Of a DNA stretch of 64,000 nucleotides, positions 27,301 to 35,220 are shown piece by piece. The DNA is taken from NCBI RefSeq assembly GCF_900104035.1, contig NZ_FNIT01000001.1:124001-188000 (forward strand). Direction: 5' to 3'. Made by a program: the position numbers and the translations under genes. The notes beneath the pieces were generated by a model, which was given only the letters and a program-made list of their open reading frames with translations, ran no database searches and was not told the DNA's origin. Each line of letters opens with the position of its first letter. The stretch's first letter is position 1. Origin of the DNA: Aureimonas jatrophae. Its GTDB lineage: Bacteria > Pseudomonadota > Alphaproteobacteria > Rhizobiales > Rhizobiaceae.

Positions 27301-29806
27301 GCTCGTATCGGTCCAGGAGGTTCCGGTTGCCGTGGGCGGAACCGATGTCGAGCTGCCCGTCACGGCCGACTGGGGACCGAGCGCCTACGTCACCGCCGTG
27401 GTCTACCGGCCGATGGACATCGAGGCACGGCAGATGCCGAGCCGCGCCATCGGCCTCGCCCATGCCGCGAGCGATCCGGGCGACGCGAAGCTCGCGCTGC
27501 AAGTGGACGCTCCCGAACAGGCGCGACCGCGCGAGCCGCTGGAGGTCGCGGTTCGCCTTGCGAACGCCGAGCGCGGCAAGCCAGCCTTCGTGACGCTCGC
27601 GGCGGTGGATGTCGGCATTCTCAACGTAACCGACTTCCAGCCGCCGGCGCCGTCCGAGTTCGTGTTCGGACAACGGCGCCTCGGCGTCGAGATCCGGGAT
27701 CTCTACTCGCGCCTGATCGACCGCATGCAGGGCGCGCCGGGGGCCGTGCGCTCGGGCGGTGATGCCGGCGCCTTCGGCGAGCGGCCGCCGCCGATGGATC
27801 AGCTCGTCGCCCTCTTCTCCGGCATCGTGCCGGTCGACGCGGACGGTGTCGCCCGGGTGCGCTTCGACGTGCCCGACTTCAACGGGACGCTGCGCCTGAT
27901 GGCGATCGGCTGGAGCGAGAATGGCGTCGGTGAAGCCCATCGCGATGTCGTGGTTCGCGACCCGGTCGTCGCTCAGGTGAGCCGTCCGTCCTTTCTCAGT
28001 CCCGGCGACCGCTCGCGCATCGCGATCGACCTCGACCATGTGGACGGTCCGGCCGGCAAGGTCGAGCTGACGCTGACCGGCACTGATGGTTCGCTTCGCC
28101 TCGGCGAGGGCGCGTCGGCGACGCTCGACCTTTCCGAGCGCGGTCACGCGCGCATCAGCGTGCCGGTCGATGTGGTCGCGGCAGGCGCGGGCGAGATGGA
28201 ACTCGCGATCGCGACGCCGGGCGGCGAGCAACTCGTTAAGCGCTTCGCGCTGCCGGTGCGCTCGATACAGCCGCGCGACCTGCGCAAGAGCCGCTTCGAG
28301 ATTGCAGGCGGAGGCGGCCGCCTGACGCTCGATCCGGCTTTGCTCGCCGACTTCCAGCCCGGAACGGAACGGCTGACGGTGTCGGTCACGAACCTGGCCG
28401 GTTTCGACGTCGCGGGTGTGGTCGCAAGCCTGGACCGCTATCCCTACGGCTGCACCGAGCAGCTGACGAGCCGGGCCCTGCCGCTCCTCTACCTCGACGA
28501 AACGGTGCTCGCCGCCGGCCTGCCGGGTGCGGGAGCGGACGATCTCCGGACGCGCGTGACGGGGGCGATCCAGGCGGTTCTGGCCAACCAGGACTCGTCG
28601 GGCGCCTTTGGCCTCTGGGCGCCCGGCAGCGGAGACCTGTGGCTCGACGCCTATGTCACCGACTTCCTGTCGCGCGCCAAGGAGCGCGGCTTTGACGTGC
28701 CCGCGGAAGGGTTGACGCTCGCACTCGACAATCTGGCGAACCAGGTCGGCTATCTCGGCGACACGCCCGACTGGGACCGCGCGTCCTACGCCTACTACGT
28801 GCTGGCGCGAAACGGGCGGGCGGCGATCGGCGACCTGCGCTACACGGCCGACAACGAGGCTGCGCGCTTCCGCTCGCCGCTGGCGCAGGCCCAACTGGCC
28901 GCCGCGCTCGGCTTCTATGGCGATCGTCTGCGCGCCGAGATGCTGATGCGGCAGGCGGCCGGCGCCGCCGAGCGGGGCGGCTCGGACGCACCCTCGCGCT
29001 CCGACTACGGCAGTCCCCTGCGGGACGGGGCCGGCGTCCTGACGCTCGCGCTGGAGACGGGGCAGGATGGGGTCGATCTTCGTCCGCTTCTGCGGCGCGT
29101 GAGCGAGGAGCGTGCGGCACGCCGGTACACCTCGACGCAGGAGGATGTCTGGTCGCTGCTCGCCGCCCACGCCGCCCTGGAGCGGGCGCCGCCGAACCTT
29201 GCGATCGACGGCACGCAGCGCAGCGGCGACTACACCACGTCGCTGGATGCGGCGGCCCTGGCCGGTGGGGGACCGCAGATCGAGAACCGGGGCGCTGCGC
29301 CCGTGTCGGCCTCCCTGACCGTGTCCGGCGTGCCGCAGGTCGCACCCGCGGCGGAAGCCTCGGGCTACGAGATCACGCGGCAGGCCTACACGATGGAGGG
29401 CGAGGAGGCAGACCCCGGCGCCGTTGCGCAGGGCGATCGTCTCGTGATGGTCGTCGAGGTCCTGCCCGTGGACCGCGCCGCGGCCCGCCTGATGATCGAC
29501 GATCCGCTTCCGGCAGGCTTCTCGATCGACAACCCGGCGATCCTGAAGGGTGGCGACCTCGCGGCGCTCGACTTCCTCGACCTCAGCGAGGAGGCGGCCC
29601 ACACCGAGTTCCGCTCCGACCGCTTCCTTGCGGCCGTCGACAAGGCCGAAGGGGAGACCGGCGTCTTCCGCTTCGCCTATGTCGTGCGCGCTCTGTCGCC
29701 GGGCGAGTTCGTGCATCCCGCGGCGGTCGTGGAGGACATGTACCGGCCCGAGCGGCGCGGGCGCACCGACGAGGGACGCGTGTCGGTGGTCGGGCCGCTG
29801 CGCTAG
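24317..29806 (+). CDS. Alpha-2-macroglobulin-like lipoprotein/periplasmic protein with PAN domain (YfhM type)
   Basis: A 1829-residue exported protein. A signal peptide (about residues 1-25) is followed by a PAN/apple domain with paired cysteines (CETACLSDNQCRAF, GWCFLKNEAGEL), a helical repeat region near residues 160-260, then the MG and bait-region domains of bacterial alpha-2-macroglobulins. The thioester motif C-T-E-Q is intact (Cys1379 to Gln1382 in YPYGCTEQL). Such proteins trap foreign proteases in the periplasm. PBP1C follows 9 bases later, the standard bacterial pairing, suggesting joint protection and repair of the wall. No lipobox is visible, unlike E. coli YfhM. Confidence 0.92.
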   Translation: MGRLGTGLLAGWLIGMAATGAALAQGAERRIVPAPGSDYYGHDYDILKDATQDLCETACLSDNQCRAFTFNTAKGWCFLKNEAGELRAAAGTVSGRIAEGAAPAADEATLRQREGDLAFLGRETLDAARSFRLGLADEAADASAPRGEAIWPAADVALAARDYAGAGKLYREALRRDASLSRAWLGLALASLDDVDPATVGLSTEARLPAAVNAFLTGADERERAAALDFLGRTLAAQENWREAIRAYRLSVATLARPDTQSRLDAAVAEHGFRIIGNSVDNNASSPRICLNFSEPLAPAVTAGEAAGDYLQVENGDTLPVTASGSQICVDGVRHGQRYRIVARRGIPAASGETLAKSADSSIYVRDRDPSVRLSGNAYVLPAGGEATIPVTTVNTDTVEARLLRIGDRALAGAVGTSRFLQQLESYDVDQIVANDGEAVWTGAVDVSREANEEVVTAIPVAAILKEQKPGVYILSARAKNARAEDTTPATQWFVLTDIGLTSFAGADGFHVFARSLGTADPLAGVQLQLVAANNEILGSVETDRNGHARLAPGLLRGTGGQRPALVTAKRNGGDFAFLDMTAAAFDLADRGVGGRAAPGALDVFLTPERGIYRAGDTVHLTALLREAGGRAATGVGPVTAILKRPDGVEDRRSVLHSREAGGLVWDATLPGAAMRGIWTAQLLLDPKQPPIGSATFRVEDFEPERIRVSLDVPEGAVDPAAPPVLGVEVRTLFGAAGAGLAVSGEVILSATDRLDRYPGTRFGLASDQPTATRLPFEGEPTDAEGRGQIRLSSFNLPGTTKPLEASIQLRVSDVGGRPVEESAARPVRVDTGRLGIRPSFEGTLGENSEAGFDLVALDAAGERAALAGARWVLDRIQTDYQWYSANGRWNYETVERRERIADGSVDIAAGEPARITRPVRWGRYELTLTDPAGASLPASVAFEAGWGSAPRTAETPDVLALTLDKPRYAVGETARVHIEPRFAGQAQVLVLSDRLVSVQEVPVAVGGTDVELPVTADWGPSAYVTAVVYRPMDIEARQMPSRAIGLAHAASDPGDAKLALQVDAPEQARPREPLEVAVRLANAERGKPAFVTLAAVDVGILNVTDFQPPAPSEFVFGQRRLGVEIRDLYSRLIDRMQGAPGAVRSGGDAGAFGERPPPMDQLVALFSGIVPVDADGVARVRFDVPDFNGTLRLMAIGWSENGVGEAHRDVVVRDPVVAQVSRPSFLSPGDRSRIAIDLDHVDGPAGKVELTLTGTDGSLRLGEGASATLDLSERGHARISVPVDVVAAGAGEMELAIATPGGEQLVKRFALPVRSIQPRDLRKSRFEIAGGGGRLTLDPALLADFQPGTERLTVSVTNLAGFDVAGVVASLDRYPYGCTEQLTSRALPLLYLDETVLAAGLPGAGADDLRTRVTGAIQAVLANQDSSGAFGLWAPGSGDLWLDAYVTDFLSRAKERGFDVPAEGLTLALDNLANQVGYLGDTPDWDRASYAYYVLARNGRAAIGDLRYTADNEAARFRSPLAQAQLAAALGFYGDRLRAEMLMRQAAGAAERGGSDAPSRSDYGSPLRDGAGVLTLALETGQDGVDLRPLLRRVSEERAARRYTSTQEDVWSLLAAHAALERAPPNLAIDGTQRSGDYTTSLDAAALAGGGPQIENRGAAPVSASLTVSGVPQVAPAAEASGYEITRQAYTMEGEEADPGAVAQGDRLVMVVEVLPVDRAAARLMIDDPLPAGFSIDNPAILKGGDLAALDFLDLSEEAAHTEFRSDRFLAAVDKAEGETGVFRFAYVVRALSPGEFVHPAAVVEDMYRPERRGRTDEGRVSVVGPLR

Positions 29807-29815
29807 GTCGCCCCG

Positions 29816-31879
29816 ATGCGGCAGCGGCAGTGGTTCGCGCTGGCGGGAGCGATCCTGGTGCTCGCGCTGGTCGGTGGAGGCTTGCGAACCCTCGACCGGG
29901 AGATCGCGCGCCGGGCCGAGCGCGTCCGGGAGCCCGAGACCGGCATGGTGGTGGAAGCACGCGACGGCGCGATGCTGCGCGCCTTCGCGGCCTCGGACGG
30001 GCGGTGGCGCCTGCCCGCCACGGAGCGCGACGTCGACGCGCGCTTCCTGCGCATGCTGGAGGGCTGGGAGGACAAGCGCTTCCGCTCCCATGCCGGCATT
30101 GACGCGATCGCTCTCGTCCGTTCGGCCTGGAGTTCCGCCCGGCACGGCCGGCTTGTGTCCGGAGGCTCGACGCTGACCATGCAGGCCGCGCGCCTCCTCG
30201 ACCGGCTGCCGACCGGCAGTTGGCGGGCCAAGGGCGAGCAGTTTCTGGGCGCCCTCGCGCTGGAGCGCGCGCTCGGCAAGGACGGGATCCTCGACCTCTA
30301 CCTGCGTCTTGCGCCCTATGGCGGCAACATCGAGGGCGTGCGGGCAGCGAGTCTGGCCTGGTTCGGTCACGAGCCGCGGCGGCTGACGGCCGGCGAGGCG
30401 GCGCTGCTGGTCGCCCTGCCGCAGAGCCCGGAGCGGTTACGCCCCGACCTTCATCCGGACCGGGCGCGTGCGGCGCGCGACCGCGTGCTCGCCCGCATGG
30501 CGCAGATCCGGGTCCTGTCGCCCGAAGAAGCGCACCATGGCATGGCCGAACCGATCCCGACGCGTCGGCGCGAGATGCCGATGCTGGCGGCTCACGCCGC
30601 GCAGGCGGCGCGCGACCGGGCGCTGGCGGCGCACGATACCCGCGCGCCGCGCCTGACGATCGACGCCGCGCTTCAGTCGCGGCTGGAAGCCTACGCCCGC
30701 GAGACGGTCGCCGGCCTGCCCGTTCCCGAAAGCCTGGCCATCCTCGTCAGCGACCATCGCACCGGCGAGGTCCTGGCGAGCGTCGGTTCACCGAACCTCC
30801 TGGATGCCGCTCGCGACGGGCATGTCGACCTGACGCTCGCGCCCCGCTCGCCGGGATCGACGCTCAAGCCCTTGATCTACGGCATCGCGTTCGAGCGCGG
30901 CGTCGCCCATCCCGAGTCCCTGATGGACGACCGGCCGCGCTCGTTCGCGGGCTACACGCCCGACAACTTCGATCACCTGTTCGAAGGAACGCTGACTGCC
31001 CGTCGCGCACTCCAACTCTCGCGCAACCTTCCGGCCGTGGAACTCCTGTCGGCGGTCGGTCCCTCGCGCCTCGTCGACCGGATGCGCCGTGCCGGTGCCG
31101 CGCCCGAACTCGGCAGCCGCACGCTGCCGGGTCTCGCCATCGGACTGGGCGGCGTCGGCCTGTCGCTGGCAGACCTCGTGCGCATCTACGGCGGCATCGC
31201 CCATGGCGGCGTCGCCGCGCCGCTGCACATCGGGGCTGCGCCCGCCGGGCGTGAGGGGATCGGCTCGCGCATCCTGTCCGAGCCGGCGAGCTGGTATCTG
31301 GCCTCCATTCTGGCGGGCGCCCCATCCACCGTGAAGGCATCGCCCGGCACGATCGCGTGGAAGACCGGGACCTCGTTCGGTTATCGCGATGCCTGGACGC
31401 TCGCCTTCGACGGACGCCACGTGGTGGGTGTATGGCTCGGGCGGCCCGACGGCGCGCCGGTGCCGGGCCTGATCGGGCAGGAGGCCGCCGTGCCCGTGAT
31501 GCGCGACGTCTTCGCGCGCATCGGCCCGCCCGTACCGCTGCCCGCGCCGCCGCCCGGCATTCTTGCCGATATCAGTCGTCTCCCGCCCGCCATGCGTCGC
31601 ATCGAGCCGAGCGGTCCTGCCGGCGGATCCACGGACGCGCCGGAGATCGTGTTTCCGCCGCGCGGCGCGCATCTCGAACTGGCCGGGGGAAACGGCGACC
31701 TGGCGTTGAAGCTGAGAAGCGGCCGACCGCCCTTCACCTGGTACATCGACGGGCGGCCGACGCTGACGGGCCTTTATGCCCGCGAGGCGATCTGGCGGCC
31801 GCGTGAGCCGGGTTTCGTCACGATCTCGGTGGTGGATGCCAGGGGCGCGGCGGCGACCACGCGCGTCTTCGTCGACTGA
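29816..31879 (+). CDS. pbpC: Penicillin-binding protein 1C
   Basis: A 687-residue bifunctional murein synthase with one N-terminal membrane anchor. The GT51 glycosyltransferase domain has EDKRFRSHAG (catalytic Glu85) and GGSTLTMQAARLL. The transpeptidase domain has SPGSTLKPL (nucleophile Ser348, Lys351), the SRN triad in LSRNLPAVE, and KTGTSFGYRDAW (Lys516). The last ~90 residues form the BiPBP_C domain typical of PBP1C. The start is 9 bases after the alpha-2-macroglobulin gene, so both are probably one transcript. Confidence 0.95.
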   Translation: MRQRQWFALAGAILVLALVGGGLRTLDREIARRAERVREPETGMVVEARDGAMLRAFAASDGRWRLPATERDVDARFLRMLEGWEDKRFRSHAGIDAIALVRSAWSSARHGRLVSGGSTLTMQAARLLDRLPTGSWRAKGEQFLGALALERALGKDGILDLYLRLAPYGGNIEGVRAASLAWFGHEPRRLTAGEAALLVALPQSPERLRPDLHPDRARAARDRVLARMAQIRVLSPEEAHHGMAEPIPTRRREMPMLAAHAAQAARDRALAAHDTRAPRLTIDAALQSRLEAYARETVAGLPVPESLAILVSDHRTGEVLASVGSPNLLDAARDGHVDLTLAPRSPGSTLKPLIYGIAFERGVAHPESLMDDRPRSFAGYTPDNFDHLFEGTLTARRALQLSRNLPAVELLSAVGPSRLVDRMRRAGAAPELGSRTLPGLAIGLGGVGLSLADLVRIYGGIAHGGVAAPLHIGAAPAGREGIGSRILSEPASWYLASILAGAPSTVKASPGTIAWKTGTSFGYRDAWTLAFDGRHVVGVWLGRPDGAPVPGLIGQEAAVPVMRDVFARIGPPVPLPAPPPGILADISRLPPAMRRIEPSGPAGGSTDAPEIVFPPRGAHLELAGGNGDLALKLRSGRPPFTWYIDGRPTLTGLYAREAIWRPREPGFVTISVVDARGAAATTRVFVD

Positions 31880-31976
31880 CGCCGGGTCCCGGTCCGCGCG
31901 CCCGACAATCGGCTCTAGGCGGCCGGCGGTCGGCATGGCATGGGATGCCCCAGTCCCGGCACATGAGTGGATCGCG

Positions 31977-32942
31977 ATGGAGCTTCCGACACCCAAGACC
32001 CTCGTGACGGTCGGCGAGATCGTGGTCGAGATCATGGCGACCGAGATCGGGCAGGTGTTTCTGGAGCCCGGTCCGCTGGTCGGACCCTTTCCCTCCGGTG
32101 CGCCGGCGATCTTCATCGACCAGGCGGCGCGCCTCGGGCAGCCCTGCGGCATGATCGCGGCGGTGGGCGACGACGACTTCGGCACGCTCAACATCGAGCG
32201 CCTGCGATCGAGCGGTGTCGACGTCTCGGCGATCGAGCGCCTGCCGGGCGTGCCGACCGGCACGGCCTTCGTGCGCTACGCCGCGGACGGAAGCCGCGCC
32301 TTCGTCTTCAACATTCCGCTGAGCGCCTCGGGCCATATTCGCCTGACCGAGGCCGGGCAGGCCCTTCTGAGCCGGGCCGACCACGTCCACGTCATGGGCT
32401 CGTCCCTGTTCTCGCCCGCCGTGGTCGCGGTGGTCCGCGAGGCGATCGGGCAGGTGAAGGCGCGCGGCGGCACCGTATCCTTCGATCCCAACATCCGGCC
32501 CGAGATGCTGGAGCGTCCCGGCATGCGCGAGGCGCTGCAGGAGATCCTGCAGGCCTGCGACCTCTTCCTGCCGAGCGGTTCGGAGCTCTTTCTGTTCACG
32601 AAGGCGCGCCACGACGCGGAGGCCGTCGCCGAGCTTCTCGCGCGAGGCATCCGGGCCATCGTCGTGAAACGGGGTGCCGAGGGCGCCACCTATCACGACC
32701 GAGACACGACGGAAGCGGTGGACGCCTTCCGCGTCCGCGAGGTCGATCCGACCGGCGCCGGCGACTGCTTCGGCGCGGGCTTCGTCTGCGCCTGGCTGCG
32801 GGGCGCTTCGCCGCGCGAGGCGCTGTTGCAGGCCAACGCCTGCGGCGCGCTCGCGGTCGGCGCCAAGGGGCCGATGGCGGGAACCGGCACGACGCGAGAC
32901 GTTCACAACCTGATTGCTGCCCACAAGGAGGTCCGCCTATGA
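31977..32942 (+). CDS. PfkB-family sugar kinase, probable tagatose kinase
   Basis: A 321-residue ribokinase-fold enzyme: TVGEIVVEIMATEIGQ at the N-terminus, PSGAPAIFIDQAARLG for substrate binding and the catalytic anion hole VDPTGAGDCFGAGF. The best-known relatives beside GatZ/KbaZ-like genes phosphorylate D-tagatose or 2-keto sugars. The ATG at 31977 was chosen because conservation begins there; one at 31935 is also in frame and neither has a strong ribosome site. The stop overlaps the next start (ATGA) after a good AAGGAGGT, so the two proteins are made together. Confidence 0.8.
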   Translation: MELPTPKTLVTVGEIVVEIMATEIGQVFLEPGPLVGPFPSGAPAIFIDQAARLGQPCGMIAAVGDDDFGTLNIERLRSSGVDVSAIERLPGVPTGTAFVRYAADGSRAFVFNIPLSASGHIRLTEAGQALLSRADHVHVMGSSLFSPAVVAVVREAIGQVKARGGTVSFDPNIRPEMLERPGMREALQEILQACDLFLPSGSELFLFTKARHDAEAVAELLARGIRAIVVKRGAEGATYHDRDTTEAVDAFRVREVDPTGAGDCFGAGFVCAWLRGASPREALLQANACGALAVGAKGPMAGTGTTRDVHNLIAAHKEVRL

Positions 32943-34234
32943 CCACCGCGACCGACCGCTTCGCCCGCATCGCCGAGCGCTTCCGCGCCGGCGAGCCCGC
33001 CGGCATCTGCTCCGTCTGCTCGGCCCATCCGGTCGTGATCGAGGCCGCCCTGCGCCATGGCCTCCGGCGTGGAACCGACGTCCTGATCGAGGCGACCTGC
33101 AACCAGGTCAACCAGGATGGCGGCTATACCGGCATGACGCCGGCCGACTTCCGCCGCTTCGTCGAGCGCATCGCGGCCGAGGTCGGCTTTCCGCTCGATC
33201 GTCTCGTCCTCGGCGGCGATCATCTCGGCCCCAACCCCTGGAAGGCGCTGGCGCCGGATGTGGCGATGCAGCGGGCCGAGGTCATGATCGCGGCCTTCGC
33301 GGAGGCGGGCTTCACGAAGCTGCACCTCGACACCTCGATGGGCTGCGCGGGCGAGCCGCCGGCGCTCGCCGACGCGGTCGTGGCGGAGCGCGCGGCGCGT
33401 CTGGCGGCACGGGCCGAGCAGAGCGTCGCGGGGCGAGCCGGGAGCCGGCCGGTCTATGTCGTCGGCACCGAGGTTCCCGTGCCGGGTGGCGCCTTCGAGG
33501 CGCTCGACCATCTTGCGGTCACCACGCCGGATGCGGCGCGCCGCACGATCGAGGTGCATCGCGAGGCCTTCGCGAAGGCCGGTCTCATGGACGCCTTCGG
33601 CCGCGCCGTGGGGGCCGTGGTGCAGCCGGGCGTCGAGTTCGGCAACGCCGAGGTCGTGGTGTTCGAGCCGGACAAGGCGCAGGCCCTGTCGGCCGTGCTT
33701 GGCGATCTGCCGGGCTTCGTGTTCGAGGCCCATTCCACGGACTACCAGCCGGTGGAGGCCCTGGCCGCGCTGGTGCGCGACGGCTTCGTGATCCTGAAGG
33801 TCGGGCCCTGGCTGACCTTCGCGCTGCGCGAGGCGCTCTACGGCCTGTCGGTCGTGGCCGAGATCCTGGCGCCGGAGCCCGGCGGCGAGACGCTGCCTGA
33901 AACCATGGAGCGCGTCATGCTCGGCGCCCCCGACAACTGGCGCAAGTATTATCCGGGCACCGAGGCCGAGCAGCGCATCCAGCGCCATTACTCGTTCAGC
34001 GACCGCATCCGCTACTACTGGCCGGAACCCGAGGCGCAGGCGGCGGTGGACCGCCTGCTCGACCGCCTGGGCGATACCGACATTCCGCTGCCGCTGGTGA
34101 GCCAGCATCTCGGTCAGCTCTACCCGTTGGTGGAACGGGGCGCGGCTCAGCCGCGCGCGTCGGCGCTGCTTCTCGCCAGCGTCGAGCGCGTTCTCGACAT
34201 CTACGCCGACGCCATCGCCGCGTCCCGCGATTGA
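32939..34234 (+). CDS. GatZ/KbaZ-like protein (tagatose-bisphosphate aldolase non-catalytic subunit family)
   Basis: A 431-residue TIM-barrel protein. ICSVCSAHPVVIEAAL, EATCNQVNQDGGYTGMTP, LGGDHLGPNPWK and KLHLDTSMGCAGEP are family signatures and carry possible metal ligands (the His in GGDHLGP, the Asp/Cys further on). In E. coli GatZ stabilises the aldolase GatY, but no GatY/KbaY gene is in this window. Several members of this family are metal-dependent 4-epimerases of tagatose or fructose 6-phosphate. With the coupled kinase, an epimerase role is a serious alternative. Confidence 0.85.
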   Translation: MTTATDRFARIAERFRAGEPAGICSVCSAHPVVIEAALRHGLRRGTDVLIEATCNQVNQDGGYTGMTPADFRRFVERIAAEVGFPLDRLVLGGDHLGPNPWKALAPDVAMQRAEVMIAAFAEAGFTKLHLDTSMGCAGEPPALADAVVAERAARLAARAEQSVAGRAGSRPVYVVGTEVPVPGGAFEALDHLAVTTPDAARRTIEVHREAFAKAGLMDAFGRAVGAVVQPGVEFGNAEVVVFEPDKAQALSAVLGDLPGFVFEAHSTDYQPVEALAALVRDGFVILKVGPWLTFALREALYGLSVVAEILAPEPGGETLPETMERVMLGAPDNWRKYYPGTEAEQRIQRHYSFSDRIRYYWPEPEAQAAVDRLLDRLGDTDIPLPLVSQHLGQLYPLVERGAAQPRASALLLASVERVLDIYADAIAASRD

Positions 34235-34291
34235 CCGGCCGTCAGCGCCGCGGGCCGCAAGCGGGGCACGAGCCGCGCGCCCCATGGCGGC

Positions 34292-34316
34292 GGAACCACG
34301 CCCATTCTCCGCAGTT
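34292..34316 (+). promoter_or_regulatory. Possible EcfG-type (general stress) promoter
   Basis: GGAAC (34292-34296) is followed after 16 bases by AGTT (34313-34316). The alphaproteobacterial general-stress sigma factor EcfG recognises GGAAC-N16/17-CGTT, so this differs at one base. It lies 33 bases before the start of the alpha/beta hydrolase gene. A chance match cannot be excluded. Confidence 0.35.
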
Positions 34317-34349
34317 GGACGCCCGACGATCAACTTCGGAGTTCCCCGC

Positions 34350-35168
34350 ATGGCCTATATCGAAGCCAAGGACGGCACCCAGCTGCACGTGAAGGATATG
34401 GGACAGGGCCGTCCGGTCCTGCTGATCCACGGCTGGCCGCTCACCGGCGACATGTTCGAATACCAGACGCTGGCGCTCCTCGAGGCCGGCTTTCGCGTGA
34501 TCACCTACGACCGGCGCGGCTTCGGCCAGTCGGGTCATCCGGCCACGGGCTACAACTACGACACGTTCGCCGACGATCTCGCCTCGGTGATCGAGGGTCT
34601 CGACCTTCGCGACGTCGCCTTGGTCGGCTTCTCGATGGGCGGCGGCGAGATTGCCCGCTACCTCAGCCGCCACGGTGCGTCGCGCATCTCGAAGGCGGTG
34701 CTGGTCGCCTCGGTCGCGGGCTACCTTCTCAAGGACGACACCAACCCGGACGGCGTCGACGCCAGCGTCTTCGAGGACATGAAGCTGCAGATCCGCAAGG
34801 ACCGCTTCGCCTTCCTCCAGAGCTTTGCCAAGACCTTCTACGGCGTCGGCATGATCTCCAGCCCGGTCAGCCAGGGCATCCTCGACTGGAGCTTCATTCT
34901 CGCCGTCATGGCGAGCCCCAAGGCCACGGTGGATTGCGTGGACGCCTTCGGCAAGACGGACTTCCGGCCCGACTTCAAGGCCTTCACCATTCCGACCCTC
35001 GTGATCCATGGCACGGGCGACAAGACCGTGCCGATCGACCCGTCCGGCCGCGCCGCCGCCAAGGCGATTCCGAACGCCAAGCTGATCGAGTACGAGGGCG
35101 AGCCGCACGGCCTGTTCGCCACCGCGCCCGAGCGACTGAACGACGATCTGCTCGCCTTCCTTCGCTAG
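34350..35168 (+). CDS. Alpha/beta hydrolase, cofactor-free haloperoxidase/esterase type
   Basis: A 272-residue alpha/beta-hydrolase of the non-haem chloroperoxidase group. PVLLIHGWPLTGDMFEYQ gives the oxyanion hole, LVGFSMGGGEIARYL the nucleophile serine, HGTGDKTVPID the acid, and YEGEPHGLFATAPERL the histidine. The natural activity of such enzymes is esterase or perhydrolase; halogenation is an in-vitro side reaction. There is no signal peptide, so it is cytoplasmic. The ATG at 34350 is preceded by GGAG. A strong hairpin follows the stop. Confidence 0.85.
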   Translation: MAYIEAKDGTQLHVKDMGQGRPVLLIHGWPLTGDMFEYQTLALLEAGFRVITYDRRGFGQSGHPATGYNYDTFADDLASVIEGLDLRDVALVGFSMGGGEIARYLSRHGASRISKAVLVASVAGYLLKDDTNPDGVDASVFEDMKLQIRKDRFAFLQSFAKTFYGVGMISSPVSQGILDWSFILAVMASPKATVDCVDAFGKTDFRPDFKAFTIPTLVIHGTGDKTVPIDPSGRAAAKAIPNAKLIEYEGEPHGLFATAPERLNDDLLAFLR

Positions 35169-35176
35169 GCCCGACG

Positions 35177-35209
35177 GGACCAGCCGGGCGACAGGCGCCC
35201 GGTTGGTCC
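35177..35209. terminator. Strong bidirectional hairpin terminator
   Basis: The arms at 35177-35190 and 35196-35209 pair over 14 positions, 13 Watson-Crick and one G-T, around the loop ACAGG. The hairpin fills the 52-base gap between the convergent hydrolase and RibD-like genes, which is where a shared terminator is expected. A clear T-run is missing. Confidence 0.75.
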
Positions 35210-35220
35210 ACGGCCTCTCG

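Noticed and set aside
24062-30370. A 2102-codon open frame on the minus strand opposite the alpha-2-macroglobulin and PBP1C genes
   Set aside because: It is the antisense shadow of high-GC genes. Its translation is Arg/Ala/Gly-rich with no family motif, whereas the + strand has intact domains and catalytic residues.
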